Assembly: GCA_910586895.1 (NCBI GenBank)
Contig: CAJUIW010000003.1
Coordinates: 124,001 to 188,000 of the forward strand
Length of the DNA stretch: 64,000 nucleotides
Direction: 5' to 3'
Source: an uncultured Muribaculaceae bacterium
GTDB lineage: Bacteria > Bacteroidota > Bacteroidia > Bacteroidales > Muribaculaceae
In this document: positions 60,812 to 64,000 of the stretch, piece by piece
Position numbering within the stretch: the stretch's first letter is position 1
Layout: each line of letters starts with the position of its first letter
The notes under the pieces: generated by a model
What the model was told of the DNA's origin: nothing
Database searches by the model: none
What the model saw: the letters and a program-made list of their open reading frames with translations, nothing else
Position numbers and translations under genes: made by a program

Positions 60812-63658
60812 TTAGTGACGGGGGCCGGGACCTCCGGGGCCTCTGTGCCCTCCAAATCCGCCCGGACCACGCATGTTTCTTGAAGCCGGTTCATTTCCTT
60901 TGCCAAAAGTATTAAATTTATAGCTAATTGTAAACATAAAATAGCGTCCAAGTGAATTATAAAGTGTATCATCTATATAATTTGCCGAAACGGCGCGGCT
61001 CACCTGGGTGGCTTGCTGAAGAAGATCGTATGCCTTCATTGACAGTGTCAGCGAACGGTCACGCAGCAGCTCGTAAGAGATAGAAGCATTCCACATCCAC
61101 TCCCGCTTATCATAACCTTCAGCATAACCCCTTGTGCCAGTGAAAGTAACGTCAGTATTCAGAATCAAATCAATAGGTGTACGGTAGTAGGCGTTGAATG
61201 TTCCGCCATAGTTATGTACAGGCTTGGTTGTAACGTTTTTGATATTCTTAAGCGAATTATGCGTTTTCTGCAATCCGTAGCGCGGACGGAGTTCGAATTC
61301 AAAATTATCCGGACGGAATGCTATACCGGCCATTACATTCATGTTAAGAGAGAGTGTGGCATTACGCTCTCCATCATTGAAACCTATGTAGCGGTTACCC
61401 ATAATAAATGTATGAGCGCTTACCTGCCAAGCCTTGTTGCGCAGCGGCTGCGACATCATTGCCATGAGATTGGCATTCCAAACACCGTTGACATTCTCAT
61501 ACGTTGTGGTTCTGGCACCTGTAGTACGGTCAAACGAGGTATTTGACACGATTGAATTCTGTGTGAGCTGCGCACCGGCCATAAGCATGATTGAACGCTG
61601 GTGGGTAAGATTGAAGTCCTGGAAGCGAAGACGCATGGAGTGGGTGAATGTAGGATCAAGATTGGGATTACCAACTATGATGTTCATAGGGTCCGACATA
61701 TCAGCCACCGGCTGCAACTGCGTCATGGAGGGCTGCGATGAGCGTCCCATATAGTTCATGTTGAATGAGCGCTGCTTGCCAATCTTGAGACGGTAGCGGA
61801 GATATGGAGCATAGTTCCAGACCCAGCGTTCGGGGATATTCTTGGCCGAGTTGATAAGATCGATACTGCGGGACATCGAGGGCACAAGCGACATGCCTAC
61901 GTCAAGGTTATGTGTCTTTGATACATGCTTGTAGCCTACACGGATATCCTGATTGAAATAATCGTTGCGGAAGCGGTTGCTCAGTTCGTCATTGAATATA
62001 AGCTGCGAGTAGTCTACTTCAGGGATCGCTCCGGCAGGAGCATCCGGTCCGGGAGCAATCAGAGGATGGTCATATATCAGTTTATCGGCGTTGTTCCAAC
62101 GATAGCTGATATTGTAAGCGAAAGTCAGGAAATTGCCCTTTGCCACATTTCCGATAGGCTCAGTCCATGAAAGACGTGCCGAGGCCTGGTCGCTCCATGT
62201 ATGATTGTCGCCATACTGGTCATAGAGGTCAATCGAGTCATTCAACAGATAGAAGCGGTTGAGAGAGTAGCTGTTTTCATATTCACGCACATTTGAATGA
62301 CTGTAGTTGAGCATCACCGAGAACGAACGGCCACGCTTGCTGCGGAATGAATGGTTGTATATCAGCCGCGCTCCGAATTCAAACGACTTACCGTCAGAGT
62401 TCTGATCGTTGAAGCTCCTTCTGACAAGCGTACGCTGTATATCACCGGCACGAACGAACGTTGAGTCAAGGCTGTTGGATATATTGTGATTGTAAGAGAA
62501 GTTAGGACGGAAGTCAATGGTATTGAACGAGTCAGGTTTCCATTCCACACGGAAATCGGCCCGGACATTATGTCCGCGGTCACGTGAGTACTTTTTCGTC
62601 TGTTCGTAAGAAGATGAATCCGATAGTATATACTCACGGTCACGGCTCATACGGGTGTCACGGTCGCTGTGGGAGTACATCACGTCGCCGCCCACACGAA
62701 GCTTGTCGGACTTACCTACATTAAAGTTCAAGCCCAAAGCCTGCGAGGTGTTGACACCGTTATTCCCACCAAACCGGCGGAAACGGCCACCGTTGCTGTC
62801 TGTGAAGCCGAGTTCGTTGATATTGTTGAAGTTGCCGAGCAGAGTCACCTGATTATTATTCCAGAAGCGGTTGACATTGAATGTGCCCATATAGCGTTTG
62901 TCAGTACCGTAGCCTCCTTCAACGGTTCCGAAATAGCCGTTCTTCATACCCGGTTTGACGGTCAGATTGATTACCGTCTCTTCCTCGCCGTCATCAACGC
63001 CGGTAAGCCGGGCCAGATCACTCTTGCGGTCCACCACCTGCAGTTTATCCACCATATTCACCGGCAGATTCTTCGACGCTACTTTGGGGTCATCGCTGAA
63101 AAACTCCTTGCCATCGACAAGTATCTTGCTTACAGTCTTGCCATTGGCGGTAATCTTACCCTCGGAGTCAACCTCAACACCCGGGAGGCGCTTCAGCAGG
63201 TCCTCGACCACGGCATTGGGCTGTGTCTTATATGAATCGGCATTGAATTCAACGGTATCCTCCATTACCTTTACAGCAGTCTTTACACCCTTTACCACCA
63301 CTTCCTTAAGTTCGATGGAAGATTCGAGCAGCTTCATATCGGGTACTGTCACATTGGACGAGCCTACGGTAATATCGGTATATGCATTTTTCAGCCCTAT
63401 GTATGATGCCTCTACAATATACCGGCCACTTTTAACTCCGGAAAAAACATATACGCCATTGTTATTAGCTTTCACCCCTTTTATAAAAGTAGAGTCCTTG
63501 GCCGAAAGCAGACGCATAGTGGCCTGAGGCAAGATTTCGCCATCGCTGTCTGACACCTTGCCCCGCACATCAAGTGCAAGCACAGAGGCCGTTCCTGTCA
63601 TAAGAAGCACTACAGCGATAATGGCTCTGAAGTGTTTCAACAAATTCATTGGATTCAC
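60812..63658 (-). CDS. TonB-receptor-like outer membrane beta-barrel protein
   Basis: A 948-aa outer-membrane protein of the beta-barrel family 3 common in Bacteroidetes. A signal peptide (about residues 1-29) precedes a carboxypeptidase-like regulatory domain (about 31-115), a short plug with TVEFNADSYKTQPNAVVED and ILVDGKEFFSDDPKVASKNL near 140-200, and a barrel from about 215 to 920. The plug lacks the SusC signature and no SusD neighbour is present, so it is a TonB-dependent receptor relative of unknown substrate. The C-terminus does not end at a Phe but adds a Gly/Pro/Arg-rich tail (GGFGGHRGPGGPGPRH). It is convergent with glf and its partner. Confidence 0.85.
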   Translation of the reverse strand: MNPMNLLKHFRAIIAVVLLMTGTASVLALDVRGKVSDSDGEILPQATMRLLSAKDSTFIKGVKANNNGVYVFSGVKSGRYIVEASYIGLKNAYTDITVGSSNVTVPDMKLLESSIELKEVVVKGVKTAVKVMEDTVEFNADSYKTQPNAVVEDLLKRLPGVEVDSEGKITANGKTVSKILVDGKEFFSDDPKVASKNLPVNMVDKLQVVDRKSDLARLTGVDDGEEETVINLTVKPGMKNGYFGTVEGGYGTDKRYMGTFNVNRFWNNNQVTLLGNFNNINELGFTDSNGGRFRRFGGNNGVNTSQALGLNFNVGKSDKLRVGGDVMYSHSDRDTRMSRDREYILSDSSSYEQTKKYSRDRGHNVRADFRVEWKPDSFNTIDFRPNFSYNHNISNSLDSTFVRAGDIQRTLVRRSFNDQNSDGKSFEFGARLIYNHSFRSKRGRSFSVMLNYSHSNVREYENSYSLNRFYLLNDSIDLYDQYGDNHTWSDQASARLSWTEPIGNVAKGNFLTFAYNISYRWNNADKLIYDHPLIAPGPDAPAGAIPEVDYSQLIFNDELSNRFRNDYFNQDIRVGYKHVSKTHNLDVGMSLVPSMSRSIDLINSAKNIPERWVWNYAPYLRYRLKIGKQRSFNMNYMGRSSQPSMTQLQPVADMSDPMNIIVGNPNLDPTFTHSMRLRFQDFNLTHQRSIMLMAGAQLTQNSIVSNTSFDRTTGARTTTYENVNGVWNANLMAMMSQPLRNKAWQVSAHTFIMGNRYIGFNDGERNATLSLNMNVMAGIAFRPDNFEFELRPRYGLQKTHNSLKNIKNVTTKPVHNYGGTFNAYYRTPIDLILNTDVTFTGTRGYAEGYDKREWMWNASISYELLRDRSLTLSMKAYDLLQQATQVSRAVSANYIDDTLYNSLGRYFMFTISYKFNTFGKGNEPASRNMRGPGGFGGHRGPGGPGPRH

Positions 63659-63835
63659 TGAAAATTAATATTCGTCAAAAAATTAATAGTTTTTGTAACG
63701 GTTACGATAATGTAGACGATCTTTTTTCACAAAGGTTTAACCGAAACTGAAATTTTTATAAGATTCACAATTCCATGCAGCCCGGACACGAACATTTTAT
63801 CCGGCCGGATTGTCTTTAAAATAAAGACTATCTGT

Positions 63836-64000
63836 ATGAAAACAAATGTATCTCACGCCAATAAGATGTTACGGGCTGCGGCCGCCGCGCTGACCCTGAC
63901 CATTCTTCCCCTGCTAAATTCATGCGATGCCGTATGGGGGACATCGCTCGACTATTCAACGGACGGCTATGGCGGAGGCGTGAACCTCGGGCTGTACAGT
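63836..64000 (+). CDS. Putative lipoprotein, 3' partial
   Basis: Only 55 residues are in the window. They give a lipoprotein signal: a basic start with NKMLRAAAAALTLTILPLLN, lipobox LLNSC (Cys about residue 30), then DAVWGTSLDYSTDGYGGG. The frame stays open to the last base. Similar short openings occur in secreted proteins of Bacteroidales, but no function can be assigned. No terminator or clear promoter is seen in the 177 bases before it, other than AT-rich sequence. Confidence 0.6.
   Translation, partial: MKTNVSHANKMLRAAAAALTLTILPLLNSCDAVWGTSLDYSTDGYGGGVNLGLYS

Overview
The window looks like a stretch of chromosome from a gut Bacteroidales bacterium, most likely a Muribaculaceae-type genome. 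This is inferred from gene content, not from a database search. The signs are a SusC/SusD pair, sulfatase and M13 peptidase genes, a sodium-pumping methylmalonyl-CoA decarboxylase cluster, a roughly 1,100-residue SecA, and repeated use of the Bacteroidetes -7 promoter element TAnnTTTG 20-110 bases before starts. Most genes are moderately GC-rich with a compact layout. A few AT-richer patches look acquired.

Layout: 1-972 is an AEC-family permease cut by the window edge. 1000-2031 is a KilA-N gene bracketed by two 39-bp copies of a terminator hairpin in inverted orientation. 2148-13144 holds a U32 peptidase, galE, a DUF4105 membrane protein overlapping a degenerate secreted alkaline-phosphatase relative, secA, a coiled-coil membrane protein and MgtC. 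13218-15428 is a CPA2 antiporter. 15641-22842 is a SusC/SusD nutrient-uptake locus with two more surface lipoproteins and no enzymes; its susC is frameshifted in a G run. guaA (22989-24515) is followed by a HEPN/MNT toxin-antitoxin pair enclosed by a 22-bp duplication of the guaA 3' end. A sulfatase and the operon mce-mmdA-oadG-mmdC-mmdB follow (25560-31961).

32619-44330 is mostly minus strand: dusB, DUF2807 and a flippase; an M16 peptidase; fabD; a VanZ-GNAT fusion with znuA and znuC but no permease gene; and two thioredoxins. tatAC and an AspT-like transporter lie among them on the plus strand. 44421-44627 is a small non-coding element with long imperfect terminal inverted repeats. dapA and tRNA-Arg(UCU) follow, and then a graveyard of toxin-antitoxin remnants: an intact antitoxin, a YafQ-like toxin with an internal deletion, and a nucleotidyltransferase fragment.

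46591-60659 carries a TamA/BamA-like outer-membrane protein, a HAD phosphatase, purB, a pseudouridine synthase with a long Asn/Gln/Arg/Gly-rich N-terminus, asnS, purC, menG, an M13 peptidase, and a UDP-galactopyranose mutase/galactofuranosyltransferase pair. The window ends with a large TonB-receptor-like outer-membrane protein on the minus strand and the start of a lipoprotein gene.

The strongest leads are at insertion scars: the inverted hairpin cassette around kilA-N, the attachment-site-like repeat at guaA, and the decayed toxin-antitoxin genes beside tRNA-Arg. No complete novel defence or mobile system is evident.
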